Assembly (NCBI RefSeq): GCF_035474595.1 | Contig: NZ_DATIND010000046.1 | Coordinates: 124,001 to 188,000 of the forward strand | From: Longimicrobium sp. | GTDB lineage: Bacteria > Gemmatimonadota > Gemmatimonadetes > Longimicrobiales > Longimicrobiaceae | Direction: 5' to 3' | DNA length: 64,000 nt | Part shown: piece after piece, positions 8,748-16,591 of the stretch | Layout: the number at the start of each line of letters is the position of its first letter | How positions within the stretch are numbered: the stretch's first letter is position 1 | Notes under the pieces: generated by a model | What the model saw: the letters and a program-made list of their open reading frames with translations, nothing else | What the model was told of the DNA's origin: nothing | Databases searched by the model: none | Program-made: the position numbers and the translations under genes

Positions 8748-8874
8748 GAGGGTCTCCTTGTCACGTTCGTATCAGTCGTTGGCGTGCGATGCCCGAGGGT
8801 CGGTGCCTGGAAGGGCCCGGCGAGAGCTGCGCGCGTTTGCCAGCTGCAACGATTCGTCGGGCTGCGAGGCGACT

Positions 8875-9156
8875 TTACTGCCGCGCGGGGGTCTGCAGCT
8901 TCACTCTGGCCGCGCGGGCGACGGCTGCCGCGAGCATGCCCACGGCGGCCGCCACCGAGCCCGCGACGAGTTGGGCGATGGGCCACATCGATGCCCCACC
9001 GCCTGAGTAGGGAACGAGATACTCGTTATAAAGCAGCCAGGCGAGCACCCCGAGCCACGGGACAGCGCCACCCCAGGCGACCGTGCGGCGCCCCGGGAGG
9101 ATCCAGCCGCAGACCACCCCTGCGAGAGCGGACAGCACGATCAACGTTGACCACAT
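8875..9156 (-). CDS. Small integral membrane protein (93 aa)
   Basis: The ATG at 9156 is preceded by GGGAGGTG and is preferred over the longer frame. The protein has three predicted membrane helices: STLIVLSALAGVVCGWIL, a VPWLGVLAWLLYNEYLV segment, and IAQLVAGSVAAAVGMLAA. A short basic tail follows. No family is recognised. Its upstream side abuts a degenerate attC site, so it may be the distal cassette of the integron array. Confidence 0.65.
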   Translation of the reverse strand: MWSTLIVLSALAGVVCGWILPGRRTVAWGGAVPWLGVLAWLLYNEYLVPYSGGGASMWPIAQLVAGSVAAAVGMLAAAVARAARVKLQTPARQ

Positions 9157-9192
9157 CAGTGCAACACCTCCCTTTCTCTTCGCTGGACCGAC

Positions 9193-9298
9193 CTGACGCA
9201 CGTTGAGAGCACGCCCCTGCCGCAGTTCCGCGGTCGAGCGGTCCAACACACGCCGCCGCGGGATGGATCACCTGCGGCTGCCGCGATGTTTGTCCAGC
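9193..9298 (-). repeat. Cassette-boundary repeat pair (first copies)
   Basis: Two segments found again elsewhere in the array. About 9193-9243 (containing GAGAGCACGCCCCTGCCGCA) matches 15483-15530. About 9246-9298 (CTGCGGCTGCCGCGATGTTT region) matches 16537-16591. The second segment abuts the end of an attC site in both places and forms a GC-rich hairpin. On the minus strand these lie at the 5' edge of a cassette, so they may supply expression signals or be scars of cassette exchange. Confidence 0.6.
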
Positions 9299-9428
9299 GG
9301 CCTACGCCCCAAAGGTCAGGGGGCGGGGCTGGCGCGCAAGACCCAAGCTCAGCAGCGACCTGGCCCGCGGGAAGCGTGGATTGCAACCGTGACGCGATGG
9401 CCGGGTTCGCTGCAGCGCATGGTTATAC
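9299..9428 (-). other. attC-like site 5 (degenerate)
   Basis: Read on the minus strand it opens with GTATAAC and closes with GTAGGC, degenerate forms of the integron consensus RYYYAAC ... GTTRRRY. Inside the right half is the block GCGCGCCAGCCCCGCCCCCT that parallels the arms of the better sites. It begins 13 bp after the stop of the VOC gene 9441-9875, where a cassette's attC belongs. It is the least certain of the five. Confidence 0.5.
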
Positions 9429-9440
9429 GCCGGGCACGCC

Positions 9441-9875
9441 TCAGCCAAGCTGCTCGGCCAGCCCGACGATGATGCCCTCAGGCCCGCGGAGGTAGGCCAG
9501 CCGGTACGTGTCCCCGTACTGCATTTCGCCAATGAGCTCGGCTCCGTGGGTGCGCATGCGCGCGACGACAGCGTCGATATCATTGACGGAGAACATGATG
9601 CGGCGGATGCCCAGCGTGTTCACCGGCGCGTCCACGGGACCAAACCTGATCGCGTCGGGCGTGTGGAACTTGTCCAGCTCGATGCCCTGCCCATCGGGAG
9701 TCCGCATCATCGCGAGGGTGGCCCGGACATCCTCGAGCCCGATCAAGCGCCCGACCAAAGGCCCCTCGACTGTCGTCTCGCCCTCGAGCCTGAGACCCAG
9801 TTCGATGAAGAACGCCTTGGTGGCTTCGAGATCGTCGACAACGATGAGGACGTTGTCCATCCGTTTGACCGTCAT
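9441..9875 (-). CDS. VOC family protein (144 aa), integron cassette gene
   Basis: Single-gene cassette between attC-like sites. The protein starts MTVKRMDNVLIVVDDLEATK and ends with YLRGPEGIIVGLAEQLG, the two anchor points of the VOC fold; RRIMFSVNDIDAVVARMRTH opens the second half-module. Glyoxalase/extradiol-dioxygenase-like; substrate unknown. The stop is only 13 bp from its attC site, the spacing expected for a mobile cassette. VOC proteins are frequent cargo in environmental cassette collections. Confidence 0.87.
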   Translation of the reverse strand: MTVKRMDNVLIVVDDLEATKAFFIELGLRLEGETTVEGPLVGRLIGLEDVRATLAMMRTPDGQGIELDKFHTPDAIRFGPVDAPVNTLGIRRIMFSVNDIDAVVARMRTHGAELIGEMQYGDTYRLAYLRGPEGIIVGLAEQLG

Positions 9876-9934
9876 ATCCTTCCCTTCCTCGCTTCACTTC
9901 ACTGGTGATGCCCGTACTCGCCGCACGTGGCGGA

Positions 9935-10030
9935 TGACAACACCACGGTCAGCGTACGGGGCTGGCCGCAAGGCTTGCGTCCGCCGAAAAACATGGACGG
10001 CCCCGCATCCCCTGCAGCCGCTTGTCAGGC
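9935..10030 (-). other. attC site 4
   Basis: On the minus strand it opens with GCCTGAC (10024-10030) and ends near GTTGTCA (9935-9941). The arm block CAGGGGATGCGGGGCCGTCC is the same as in the perfect site at 16592-16692. The site starts 54 bp after the stop of the reductase gene 10084-10731. Confidence 0.7.
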
Positions 10031-10083
10031 GGCGACGGGCGACGGGTGACGGGCGACCGGCCGGGCTGGACGCCGCGGCGCGG

Positions 10084-10731
10084 TCACGGACGCCGGCGGA
10101 CGAAGACGTGGGTTGCGCGCTCGCCGGCGACGGTCTCCGCGCACTCGTAGCCCAGCGCGCGCAGATCGATGCCGCCCAGCAGGTGTTCCCCTGCCCCCAG
10201 GAGCACCGGCCGGACCGCGAGGTGCAGCTCGTCGACCAGCCCCGCCTGCAGGTACTGCCGGACGGTGGCCACCCCGCCGCCGAGCCGGATGTCGCGGCCG
10301 GCCGCCGCCGCGGTCGCCTGCTCCAGCGCGGCGTGGATGCCGCCGGTGACGAAGTGGAACACGGTGCCGCCGGCCATCTCGAGTGGCGGGCGGGGGTGGT
10401 GCGTCAGCACGAAGGTGGGGACGTGGTACGGCGGCTCGTCGCCCCACCAGCCCCGCCAGCTCTCGTCGGGCCACGGCCCGCGCACGGGGCCGAACATGTT
10501 GCGGCCCAGGATCCAGGCGCCGAAGCTCCCGAACCCGCGCCGGGCGATCTCGTCGTCGATCCCGGTTTCGCCCCCGGGCTGGCCCTGCATCTCGCGCCAC
10601 GTGCGCGTGGGGAAGAACCACTGCATCAACTCCGGGCCGTGGACGCCGAGGGGGTGCTGGAGGCTCTGGTCGGGGCCGGCGCTGAACCCGTCGAGCGACA
10701 TGCCGAAGCTGTGGACGCGCAGTCTGGACAT
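10084..10731 (-). CDS. Dihydrofolate reductase/RibD C-terminal family reductase (215 aa), cassette gene
   Basis: The start MSRLRVHSFGMSLDGFSAGP at 10731 is the classic opening of YyaP/RibD-C-type reductases (SLDG motif). WILGRNMFGP and VTGGIHAALEQA are the NADPH-binding loops, and the C-terminal part (HLAVRPVLLGAGEHLL) fits as well. Likely an NADPH-dependent reductase of a pterin-like or other small substrate; such proteins are often found in soil bacteria beside regulators, and their true substrates are mostly unknown. It is bounded by attC sites on both sides, so it forms a single-gene cassette. Confidence 0.85.
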   Translation of the reverse strand: MSRLRVHSFGMSLDGFSAGPDQSLQHPLGVHGPELMQWFFPTRTWREMQGQPGGETGIDDEIARRGFGSFGAWILGRNMFGPVRGPWPDESWRGWWGDEPPYHVPTFVLTHHPRPPLEMAGGTVFHFVTGGIHAALEQATAAAAGRDIRLGGGVATVRQYLQAGLVDELHLAVRPVLLGAGEHLLGGIDLRALGYECAETVAGERATHVFVRRRP

Positions 10732-10775
10732 GCGGTGCGTTGGTGGTTGGCTGGTAGCGGGACGGGTGGTGCGCC

Positions 10776-10863
10776 GCCTGACACCCGAAGGGTCAGAAGC
10801 GCGCGAGACTATCGTCGGCGAAAACATGGACGGCCCGCATCCCCTGCAGCCGATTTGCCAGGC
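10776..10863 (-). other. attC site 3
   Basis: On the minus strand the site runs from GCCTGGC (10857-10863) to GTCAGGC (10776-10782) and contains the family arm block GCTGCAGGGGATGCGGGCCG. It begins 19 bp after the stop of the hydrolase gene 10882-12237, a very typical cassette spacing. The core triplet is GTC instead of GTT, so recombination activity may be reduced. Confidence 0.7.
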
Positions 10864-10881
10864 CGCTGGCGCGAGTACCGT

Positions 10882-12237
10882 TTAATGCAACTCCGCTCGC
10901 GCTCGTTCCCGAAGCCAGCTCAAGTCCTGCACGATCAGGTCAGGATGCGTGGCCCGTGCGCGAGCTGGGAAATCCGATGGTGCGTCCTTCACGTGGCGAT
11001 AGAGGAACCCTCCCACCAGGGCGTTCTGAACCGCGGTGAACGTCGCGAGCGCAGCCTCCGTTCCCAACTTCCCACGCAGCACCGGAACGCCTGACAGTTC
11101 GGGCAGATCTGAAACGCCACTGTGCCGAATGCCCGGTACGAGGAATCGGTATCCGTCGGAGCGAAGGCCGGCCCGGGCAAGCAACTCGTACGCGAGGTCC
11201 GACCCCGTCGGCGTTTGTGGGCTCAGGGGCTCGCGGACGCTGGGGTCCATGCCGCGAGGCATCTCCGGCATGCTCCGAAAATCTTCCCAGAGATCGGAGC
11301 CCAGTGTCAGGAATGGTGTGCGGAGCTCGCTGTCGACCAACTCGTAGGACCAGACGCCGCCGTCGAGGTGCACTACGCCGCGGGCCCGCGGGTCACCCTG
11401 CCCCAGCATTCCCGCGATGTAGGCGCCGAAGGATTTGCCCATGTACGCCCGGCGCTCGTGATCGATGATCCTCGACACCGGGGCAGCGGCTGGAACTGCA
11501 TTCTCCTCGAGCCGGTCGAGCACGAAGTAGACGTCGTCGCGCCAGACGGGGGCGAGCCGCCCCGCCGAGGTGGTGCGCAACACCCGGATGTATTCGCGCA
11601 AGGCTCCGAGCTGGGCGGTCAATGTCGGGGCGGCGTAGGCGGCCATCGCGCCCAGGGCCTGGCCGATCTGCATCATGTCTTCGAGAATGCGTGGCGATCC
11701 GAGAACACGGTCGCCGTTCGGATAGACGATTCCACCACTCTCCCACGGGTGGCCCACACCGAGAACCACGTATCCGTTCGCGGCGAGGTGCTCGAACAGG
11801 GCGGTGTGCTGGGCAGGGTACGACAGGTATCCATGGTTGAACACGGCGACCGGAAACCTGCCCGTCGCCGGCGGCGCCCCGGCGCAGGCATTGGTGAGGA
11901 GCCGGACCGCGTTACGGAACGCGTCGGGCGGTTGCCGAAGCAGCTGGAGAGACATGACCGGGACCGTGTCGATCTCGGCCGTCGTGAAGTATGGCCGGCG
12001 GGGATAGCCGGCTACGTCACCCGCCGGATACCACGCCCTCACGTACAGGCGGCGGGTAACGGTCGGCTCCGGTGCGTACTGAGAATTGCGAAGCGTGTCG
12101 ATGACCTCGAACTCGAGCGTGCCCACCGGGAATTGACCAACGACGTCAGGCCAGTGGCGGCAGTTCGCATCATAGTCGTACGAATCGACGGTCATTGCGT
12201 CTCTTGCATCCAGGTAGATAAGCAGAAGCCTGGGCAC
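10882..12237 (-). CDS. Alpha/beta hydrolase, PAF-acetylhydrolase-like (451 aa), cassette gene
   Basis: The nucleophile elbow GKSFG (in RRAYMGKSFGAYIAGM) fits GxSxG. FPVAVFNHGYLSYPAQH supplies the oxyanion-hole HG motif and GIRHSGVSDL a plausible catalytic His. This layout matches bacterial platelet-activating-factor acetylhydrolase-like esterases. The substrate is unknown. ATG 12237 gives 451 residues; a second ATG at 12195 (MTVDSYDYDANCRHW) is possible. No clear signal peptide. Composition is less GC-rich than the surrounding backbone. A hairpin separates it from the upstream cassette gene. Confidence 0.82.
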   Translation of the reverse strand: MPRLLLIYLDARDAMTVDSYDYDANCRHWPDVVGQFPVGTLEFEVIDTLRNSQYAPEPTVTRRLYVRAWYPAGDVAGYPRRPYFTTAEIDTVPVMSLQLLRQPPDAFRNAVRLLTNACAGAPPATGRFPVAVFNHGYLSYPAQHTALFEHLAANGYVVLGVGHPWESGGIVYPNGDRVLGSPRILEDMMQIGQALGAMAAYAAPTLTAQLGALREYIRVLRTTSAGRLAPVWRDDVYFVLDRLEENAVPAAAPVSRIIDHERRAYMGKSFGAYIAGMLGQGDPRARGVVHLDGGVWSYELVDSELRTPFLTLGSDLWEDFRSMPEMPRGMDPSVREPLSPQTPTGSDLAYELLARAGLRSDGYRFLVPGIRHSGVSDLPELSGVPVLRGKLGTEAALATFTAVQNALVGGFLYRHVKDAPSDFPARARATHPDLIVQDLSWLRERARAELH

Positions 12238-12245
12238 TCGACGTC

Positions 12246-12280
12246 AGAAGCCCCCGCACCGGGAGCCGGCGGGGGCTTCT
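12246..12280 (-). terminator. Stem-loop between 12308-12793 and the hydrolase gene
   Basis: AGAAGCCCCCGC pairs with GCGGGGGCTTCT around an 11-base loop. It lies just downstream of the stop at 12308 on the minus strand and upstream of the hydrolase start. No long U-tract follows. Confidence 0.65.
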
Positions 12281-12307
12281 CTCGCTCTTCACTGACCGAG
12301 ACCCGAA

Positions 12308-12793
12308 TCACGGGCGCGACTCAGACCCCATGTCGTCGTAATCCGGAACACAGTCATCGCACTGTGCCTTGTAGACGTCGAACGACTTCTCGCCGAACTC
12401 CATCTCATACAGGCGATGAGTCTCCCTGAACCGGTCATCCAGCACGGACCTGGTCAGATCAGGATCTCGATGCAGAGCGTGCGGGTCGTGGTGCAGGAAG
12501 AACCCGAACATCTCCTGACAGTCGGCCGCGTACTTCCGGGTGTCGAGGATGTGACGGTGCCAGAAAGCGTCGACATCCCGGGTGGCAACCGTCACCCCGG
12601 GGTGTTTGTAGCAGAGGAAGAGAAATCGCCGATAGACCGATGCCAGGTGATTGACCTTCTCCTCGCTCCAGTCCGTTTCACTCGCCACCTTCTTCTTCAC
12701 CAACCTCAGGTCGAGCTCGGCGACAGCTTTCCGCACGTGGGCGAGCTGCTCGTCGGTGCGTGCGACACCTGCGGGGTGGGCAACGGTTTCCAT
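12308..12793 (-). CDS. Glycine-rich-domain-protein-like (GRDP/DUF1399-like) protein (161 aa), cassette gene
   Basis: The start METVAHPAGVARTDEQLAHV at 12793 is preceded by GGGAGAGCCG. The core YRRFLFLCYKHPGV, VDAFWHRHILDTRKYAADC and FGFFLHHDPH is the conserved helical block I associate with the GRDP/DUF1399 family: the WHxHIL motif, then a short helix, then HHDPH. The role of the bacterial members is unknown; conserved His and Asp residues hint at metal binding. It shares the interval between attC sites 2 and 3 with the hydrolase gene, so that interval carries two genes. Confidence 0.7.
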   Translation of the reverse strand: METVAHPAGVARTDEQLAHVRKAVAELDLRLVKKKVASETDWSEEKVNHLASVYRRFLFLCYKHPGVTVATRDVDAFWHRHILDTRKYAADCQEMFGFFLHHDPHALHRDPDLTRSVLDDRFRETHRLYEMEFGEKSFDVYKAQCDDCVPDYDDMGSESRP

Positions 12794-12919
12794 CGGCTCT
12801 CCCAATCTCAGGTGCGCCAGCGACGGTCGGATCTGGACCAATAACCTTGCAACAACCATCGGTCAAGGATGACGCGACGCCATTCACCAGTACCTGAAAA
12901 GGAAACCGTTCAATTGTCG

Positions 12920-13019
12920 GCCTAACGCGCGAAGGGTCAGGGGTGCGGGGCCGGCGCGCAAGCCTCGCCTCCGCGAGAAACATGGACGGCCCCGCATCCC
13001 CTGCAGCCGATGGTCAGGC
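12920..13019 (-). other. attC site 2
   Basis: On the minus strand it starts GCCTGAC (13013-13019) and ends with a perfect core GTTAGGC (12920-12926). The arms (GCTGCAGGGGATGCGGGGCC and GGCCCCGCACCCCTGACC) are complementary over about 20 bases, with a central GAGGCGAGG-type loop. The core that matters for recombination is intact in the leftward orientation. Confidence 0.85.
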
Positions 13020-13141
13020 CGCGACGCCCTGCGCACCTATCCGTGTGGCGGGCGAGCTGGTGTGCCTCACATGTACCGGAAAGGCGCGCGAGAGGTGGTA
13101 CGGCGGCTCTCCGCCTGAAACGGACGGCGATCCACTGCAAG

Positions 13142-13176
13142 GGAACAAAATAAGAGCGCCGCGCGAAGCGCGGCGC
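13142..13176 (-). terminator. Rho-independent terminator of the SnoaL-like gene
   Basis: GCGCCGCGC (13156-13164) and GCGCGGCGC (13168-13176) form a perfect nine-base-pair stem with a GAA loop. On the minus strand it is followed by TCTTATTTTG, a good U-tract. It ends transcription 87 bp after the stop at 13263. Confidence 0.85.
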
Positions 13177-13262
13177 AACCAGCTCCGTTGTCAGGTGCAA
13201 CGATCGGGTAGCGGTGCGACGGACGGTTACAGCCGCTGGTCCGGCCCTCGCCCCTTGTGACA

Positions 13263-13691
13263 CTAGAGTGCGGAGGGCTCGCGGATCTCCTCCAGCAGGC
13301 CGTGCAGGTCGGTTACGACCCATCGCTCCATCAGCTTGCCGCCGTCCACCCGGTAGATTGCGATCCCCTTGAGCGCGATCGCCCGGCCGGTGGGAGCGAT
13401 GCCGCGAAAGTCGCCCTGGTGGGTCCCGAGCAGTCTCCACCGCACCACGACCTTGTCATCTTCAGCAACCAGATCGTCCACTTCATATCGGGCATCGGGC
13501 AGCGCGGTGCGTATCGCTGAATAGAACGCCCCGAACCCCCGTGGACCGGTCGGGCTCCCCTCGGGCCAGTCGTGGGATGTGAACCGGGGTGACACCACCT
13601 CGTCTACCAGCGCCATGTTCCAGTCGCCGTAGACCTCCTTGTAGAAGCGGCGGACGAGTGTTTTGTTCGCGGCCGCGATATCGTCGGACAT
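13263..13691 (-). CDS. SnoaL-like polyketide cyclase / ester-cyclase family protein (142 aa)
   Basis: The ATG at 13691 follows CCGGAGGAACTGGA, a strong ribosome site, and yields MSDDIAAANKTLVRRFYKEV. SnoaL hallmarks follow: FTSHDWPEG, DARYEVDDLVAEDDKVVVRW, THQGDFRGIAPTGRAIALKG and IYRVDGGKLMERW. SnoaL-like proteins are NTF2-fold monomers or dimers acting as cyclases or carrying unknown hydrolytic roles. It is the gene nearest attC site 2, with its own terminator between, so it is the likely cassette owner of that site. The ECF gene upstream also has a C-terminal SnoaL-like domain. Confidence 0.85.
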   Translation of the reverse strand: MSDDIAAANKTLVRRFYKEVYGDWNMALVDEVVSPRFTSHDWPEGSPTGPRGFGAFYSAIRTALPDARYEVDDLVAEDDKVVVRWRLLGTHQGDFRGIAPTGRAIALKGIAIYRVDGGKLMERWVVTDLHGLLEEIREPSAL

Positions 13692-13892
13692 TCCAGTTCC
13701 TCCGGTTTGGATCATCGAAGCGTCGAAGCGCTCCACGCCCGGATCGAGCGCCTGCGTTGCGCGCGCGAGAGCAGGGTGGCGGATCGAAGGCACGCGGCGT
13801 CTAGCCCGCGGTTCGGCATCGTGTCTTGCGTCTGCGCCGAGCTCCCGTCGTGATGACAAGCGAGCACGCGCGAATGTGACGGGCCGGGCGTC

Positions 13893-14786
13893 TCAGAAGG
13901 CGCCGGGCTCGAGGACGGAAATGTCCAGCCGACGCAGGTGCGCCGGGTCCGCGATCACCTCGATGCTCATCACCTTGGGGCCGGCGAACGTGAACACGAG
14001 CGCCCGCATGAGCTGCCCGTGCGGCGCCATCACCAGACCGGGGCTGCCGTTCAGCAGCGCGAGTCGGCAGAACCGCGCGGCGCGAGCGAAATCGCGTGCC
14101 CGCTCGAGCACCGCCTCCACCCCGCGGAGCTCCCGTCGCCCGCCGGGGTGCCCGCGCACGTCCTCGATGCAGACCACGACGTTCGGATCCAGCAACGTGA
14201 GGAGCGCGCCGAAATCGCCCTGTCGCGAGGCGGACAGAAACGCTTCCACGGCTTGTCTGCGCCGATGGAGATCGGCATCGCCAGCCATCCCGGCTCCTCG
14301 CACACGCCGGCGAGCACGACTCGCCAGTTGACGAGCTGCGGCGGGTGAGCGCCCGACGAGGGGCGCGATCTCCTCGAACGGCAGGTCGAACATGTCGTGC
14401 AGCACGAACGCGAGACGCTCCGCGGGCGTCAGACGCTCGAGCACGACCAGAAGCGCGAGCCCGACCGAATCGGCAAGGACCGCTTCCTCCTCGGCGTCAG
14501 CCCCCACGCCCGGGATCGCCGGGACGAACTCGTCCGTGTCGATCGGCGCCTCACGACGGATGTTCCGCGCGCGGAGCATGTTGAGGCTGATCCGGGCGAC
14601 AACGGTCGTCAGCCAGCCTCGGAGATTCAGCACGTCGCCCGTCCCCGCCCGGCTGACACGCAACCACGCCTCCTGCACGGCATCGTCGGCGTCGCTCGCG
14701 GAGCCGAGCACGCGGTAGGCCACGTCCCGCAGATGGCTTCGGTGCTCCTCGAACTGGCTGCCGATCCGATCGCGTTCGCCGCTCAC
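13893..14786 (-). CDS. ECF RNA polymerase sigma factor, SigJ/ECF41-like (297 aa)
   Basis: The GTG at 14786 is chosen because GGAGGGG lies six bases upstream (VSGERDRIGSQFEEHRSHLR). Sigma region 2 is HLRDVAYRVLGSASDADDAV with QEAWLRVSRA; region 4 is ERLAFVLHDMFDLPFEEIAP with a helix-turn-helix SPAAARQLASRARRRV. The last 110 residues form a SnoaL/NTF2-like domain (FLSASRQGDFGALLTLLDPN), the hallmark of ECF41/SigJ factors, in which this domain tunes activity in place of an anti-sigma factor. It is divergent from the membrane protein at 14878 and sits upstream of a SnoaL-like gene. Confidence 0.88.
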   Translation of the reverse strand: MSGERDRIGSQFEEHRSHLRDVAYRVLGSASDADDAVQEAWLRVSRAGTGDVLNLRGWLTTVVARISLNMLRARNIRREAPIDTDEFVPAIPGVGADAEEEAVLADSVGLALLVVLERLTPAERLAFVLHDMFDLPFEEIAPLVGRSPAAARQLASRARRRVRGAGMAGDADLHRRRQAVEAFLSASRQGDFGALLTLLDPNVVVCIEDVRGHPGGRRELRGVEAVLERARDFARAARFCRLALLNGSPGLVMAPHGQLMRALVFTFAGPKVMSIEVIADPAHLRRLDISVLEPGAF

Positions 14787-14877
14787 CTGCCCCTCCGTCA
14801 CATGTTGGCCGCGTGGTGTGTCATGGGGATGACCCGCGAGTACGCGGCGATGTGACACCCCCAACCCCGATCGACCT

Positions 14878-15291
14878 ATGCGAGCCACTGCAAGCATCAG
14901 TAACTGGATCGTGCGCCTCGCCGGCACTTTGCAACTCGTGCTGGGTGCCCTCTTCTGGACCGGCCACGCCTACACCTGCGTTCCGCTCCACATCATCGGC
15001 GGCGCCGCAATCGTGTTGGCGCTCTGGACGGTCGCCGTGCTGGCCCTCATCGCCCGAACGCACCGGGGGCTCGCCTTGTTCGCGCTCCTGTGGGGTCTGG
15101 CGCTGCCGGCGTTCGGGATCCGGCAGGCCACCGTGCTCATCGGGCCGATGCACTGGATCGTTCGGGTGATTCACCTCCTGATGGGACTCGCCGCCATGGC
15201 ACTGGCGGGCACGCTGGCCCAGGCGATTCTCGCCGCCGTGCCCGGGCGCGTCCCCGGGCCGGAGCGCGAACGCGAAGCTGTGACGTCGTGA
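14878..15291 (+). CDS. Four-helix membrane protein (137 aa), divergent from the ECF sigma gene
   Basis: Starts MRATASISNWIVRLAGTLQL and contains about four hydrophobic segments: LQLVLGALFWTGHAYTCV, AAIVLALWTVAVLALIA, GLALFALLWGLALPAFGI and a last one around HLLMGLAAMALAGTLAQA. It ends in a charged tail. No family name is certain. Its 91-bp divergent spacing from the ECF start (14786) suggests a shared control region and that it may be a target or partner of that sigma factor. It is the only plus-strand gene inside the attC array. Confidence 0.7.
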   Translation: MRATASISNWIVRLAGTLQLVLGALFWTGHAYTCVPLHIIGGAAIVLALWTVAVLALIARTHRGLALFALLWGLALPAFGIRQATVLIGPMHWIVRVIHLLMGLAAMALAGTLAQAILAAVPGRVPGPEREREAVTS

Positions 15292-15482
15292 CTGGTGGTC
15301 GACGAAACGCGCATCGGAGGCATCGGCGCGCCAGCCGGATCGACGCTCGGGGCGGCGCGCGCTTTACTGCGACGCACTCGGCGGTCGGGAGATGCGTCGC
15401 ATGCGACCGGGCGATGGCAGCAGCATGTCGAGGTTCCTCGTCCGAGGAGTGAAGGTTGTCCACTGAGGAGAAGGTTAGCGGC

Positions 15483-15530
15483 CTGACGCATGTTGAAAGC
15501 ACGCCCCCTGCTGCAGTCCCGCGGTCGCGA
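15483..15530 (-). repeat. Cassette-boundary repeat, second copy of the 9193-9243 segment
   Basis: GTTGAAAGCACGCCCCCTGC and CAGTCCCGCGGTCG match 9193-9243 closely. It starts with GCCTGAC, like an attC end, but no matching partner end or long palindrome is seen, so it may be a half-eroded attC. The rest of 15292-15577 shows no gene. Confidence 0.5.
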
Positions 15531-15577
15531 CCCAGACGTGAACCGCAGCAGGGAGCGGCCCTCAGGGCGGGCGTCGC

Positions 15578-16495
15578 TCATGGACGAACGCAGATGATCG
15601 TCTTCCCCGGGCGTCGCTCGGTTCGGTTGAAGGCGGCGACGGCATCGTCGAGGGTCGCGATGGTGCCGATGTTCGTGCGCAGCCGTCCGTCTCGCACCCG
15701 CTGGACGACCTCACTCAGTTGGGCACGATCGGACTCGACAACGAAGTCGACCGCCAGGCCGTCGGCGGGTCGTGCCTCGGACGGCCCGACGATGGACACC
15801 AGCGTTCCTCCGGCTCGCACCAGGCGCGCGGATCGCTTCCCGATGTCGCCGCCGATGAGATCGATCACCAGATCGACGCCGCCGACGTCTTCCAGGGCGT
15901 CGTTCTGCAGGTCGACGAACTGCTTCGCGCCGAAGTCGTGCACCGTCTGACGGTCGGCGGCGCGTCCGGTGCCGATGACGTAGGCGCCAGCCAATCGTGC
16001 GAGTTGCGTCACCATCGACCCAACTGCGCCCGCCGCGCCGTGTGCGATAACGCTCTGTCCCGCCTGGAGGCGGCCGTGCACGAACAGTCCCTGCCACGCG
16101 GTCAGGCCCGAGATCGGCAGGCTCGCTCCCACCGTGAAGTCGACGTCGCCCGGCAACGGCGCGAGGTTCCGTGCCTCAACGGCCGCGTACCCGGCCAGAG
16201 TGCCGTCGCGATACCAGTCCGCGAGGCCGAACACCCGCTGTCCCACCGACAGCCCCGTCGTGCCATAGCCCAGAGCAGTGACCACTCCGGCCAGCTCGTG
16301 CCCGGGGATCGACGGTGTTCGGTCACGGCCGAGGCGATCGGTCCAGGTCGAAGGCCAACCCAGCTCGGTCCCGACGAATCCCGATGCATGAACCTGAACG
16401 ACGACGTCGTTTATCGCTGCCTGCGGCTCGGGCCGCTCCACCAGCTTCATCCCGGCCATTCCCGCAGCCTGGTCCGTCACAACGATCGCCTTCAT
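15578..16495 (-). CDS. Quinone-oxidoreductase-like NADP-dependent MDR enzyme (305 aa)
   Basis: ATG 16495 follows CAAGGAGGTGGACG, an excellent ribosome site (MKAIVVTDQAAGMAGMKLVE). A zinc-free medium-chain dehydrogenase: GroES-like N-terminal half with IPGHELAGVVTALG, then the Rossmann nucleotide site AHGAAGAVGSMVTQLA, and the DLVIDLIGGDIGKRSARLVR stretch. Family members reduce quinones or enones with NADPH. It lies immediately after attC site 1 in the direction of transcription, so it heads the next cassette interval. Confidence 0.88.
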   Translation of the reverse strand: MKAIVVTDQAAGMAGMKLVERPEPQAAINDVVVQVHASGFVGTELGWPSTWTDRLGRDRTPSIPGHELAGVVTALGYGTTGLSVGQRVFGLADWYRDGTLAGYAAVEARNLAPLPGDVDFTVGASLPISGLTAWQGLFVHGRLQAGQSVIAHGAAGAVGSMVTQLARLAGAYVIGTGRAADRQTVHDFGAKQFVDLQNDALEDVGGVDLVIDLIGGDIGKRSARLVRAGGTLVSIVGPSEARPADGLAVDFVVESDRAQLSEVVQRVRDGRLRTNIGTIATLDDAVAAFNRTERRPGKTIICVRP

Positions 16496-16536
16496 CGTCC
16501 ACCTCCTTGTGTGTGGTATGAGGGGGCCAGCGATGA

Positions 16537-16591
16537 ACACACGGCAGCCGCGGGAGGGATCCCCCGCGGCTGCCGCGATGTTCGTCCGGCG
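16537..16591 (-). repeat. Cassette-boundary repeat with hairpin, second copy of the 9246-9298 segment
   Basis: Contains a perfect hairpin: GCAGCCGCGGG (from 16544) pairs with CCCGCGGCTGC (to 16573). It directly abuts attC site 1, just as its relative abuts attC site 5. It lies in the 5' leader of the MDR gene. Confidence 0.7.

Noticed and set aside
15483-15530. Sixth attC site
   Set aside because: Only one end (GCCTGAC) is seen; the complementary arm and the opposite core are missing, so it is listed as a repeat.
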